A stretch of 63,540 nucleotides of DNA from an uncultured Finegoldia sp. (GTDB lineage Bacteria > Bacillota > Clostridia > Tissierellales > Peptoniphilaceae), in NCBI RefSeq assembly GCF_900766215.1, contig NZ_CAAFUQ010000083.1, positions 1 to 63,540 on the forward strand, written 5' to 3'. Shown piece by piece: positions 63,250 through 63,540 of the stretch. The number at the start of each line of letters is the position of its first letter. Position 1 is the stretch's first letter. The position numbers and the translations under genes were made by a program. The notes below the pieces were generated by a model. It did no database searches and was not told the origin of the DNA. It saw only the letters and a program-made list of their open reading frames with translations.

Positions 63250-63305
63250 AGCAAATTAGAATTTGTGAGGTTGATGTAATGATTAGAAATTGCATTAACT
63301 GCTGT

Positions 63306-63440
63306 TTATAATCTTTTCAAAATTTCTTGTTTCATTCTTAACTTTCCTTTTTTATACACATATTCCCGTACCATAAAAGATACGTCAGACCAATTGAAAG
63401 CTATAATTATATAATTAATCAAATCATGACCACCCGTAAA
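63306..63440 (-). pseudogene. Possible 3' gene remnant cut by the IS element
   Basis: An open stretch of 44 codons on minus (…NWSDVSFMVREYVYKKGKL…) ends in TAA at 63306-63308 and runs exactly to the IS left end at 63441. It might be the tail of a gene interrupted by the insertion. No family recognised; a chance ORF is possible in AT-rich DNA. Confidence 0.3.
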
Positions 63441-63540
63441 TGAACTGACCCCAAAAAGTTGGACCTAAAACCAACTTAGAGGAGGTCAGTTTTTTCATGA
63501 AAAAATATAGTACAGAATTTAAGATGAAAATAGTACAAGA
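63441..63540 (+). mobile_element. Left end of an IS3-family (IS150-type) element
   Basis: TGAACTGACCCCAAAAAGTT at 63441 is the typical terminal inverted repeat of this IS group. A hairpin-forming leader follows, then the transposase start. The element extends beyond the window. Confidence 0.85.
63497..63540 (+). CDS. IS3-type transposase subunit A, N-terminal fragment
   Basis: ATG at 63497 begins MKKYSTEFKMKIVQ, the helix-turn-helix start of IS3 OrfA proteins. Cut by the window end after about 14 codons. Confidence 0.8.
   Translation, partial: MKKYSTEFKMKIVQ

Noticed and set aside
1..63540. tRNA, rRNA, prophage structural genes
   Set aside because: None recognised on either strand.

Overview
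This window is AT-rich, low-GC Firmicute DNA and most resembles Finegoldia magna or a close relative (Peptoniphilaceae, Gram-positive anaerobic cocci). The main clues are an albumin-binding GA module in a giant surface protein, several cell-wall-binding-repeat-2 (CWB2) surface proteins, glycyl-radical pyruvate formate-lyase, an Fe-S L-serine dehydratase and strong Shine-Dalgarno sites. Species is inferred from family resemblance only. Nearly all genes lie on the minus strand.

Region 1 (1-9378) is a complete type I-B CRISPR-Cas locus: an array of at least 11 repeats, its leader, and the operon cas6-cas8b-(internal cas11b)-cas7-cas5-cas3-cas4-cas1-cas2. Upstream of cas6 and divergent from it is what I consider the most interesting element here. 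It is a solo, slightly degenerate CRISPR repeat (9279-9308), a 22-nt spacer, a much more degenerate second repeat and a rho-independent terminator, with an extended -10 promoter whose predicted start is the first base of the repeat. The spacer matches the cas6 promoter over its first 14 nt except at positions 6 and 12, the bases that type I effectors flip out, and the match is preceded by a CCT PAM. This looks like a crRNA-like autorepressor of the cas operon (CreR type).

Region 2 (9402-25601) is mostly housekeeping: an ABC exporter, a TudS-like protein, a D,D-carboxypeptidase operon, a cation/proton antiporter behind a fluoride riboswitch, pflB with a pyruvate formate-lyase activase fused to a Crp/Fnr regulator, a zinc metallopeptidase, ComFC, RecD2 and MurA. 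The pflB promoter has a palindrome centred at -41.5, as expected for a Crp/Fnr class II activator.

Region 3 (25746-37401) is the surface-protein region: a 1992-residue CWB2/GA/LRR protein, a CWB2-CAP protein and a CWB2-C39-like peptidase, interrupted by an ECF S component and serine dehydratase. Region 4 (37455-47814) holds a heterodimeric ABC exporter with a LytTR two-component system, galU, a block of dispersed non-coding repeats, and a CtsR-type clpB/J-protein operon. Region 5 (47906-54061) holds a nitroreductase, a sigma factor divergent from a ComK-like regulator whose promoter carries a LexA box, unknown small genes, an MFS transporter and a further copy of the dispersed repeat. Region 6 (53126-62250) has a pepD-to-radical-SAM operon, a HipA-like kinase, prfB with its programmed frameshift, and secA. 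The right end (62545-63540) looks acquired: a RelB/RelE-type toxin-antitoxin pair, a possible gene remnant and the left end of an IS3-family element running out of the window. No rRNA or tRNA genes were recognised.
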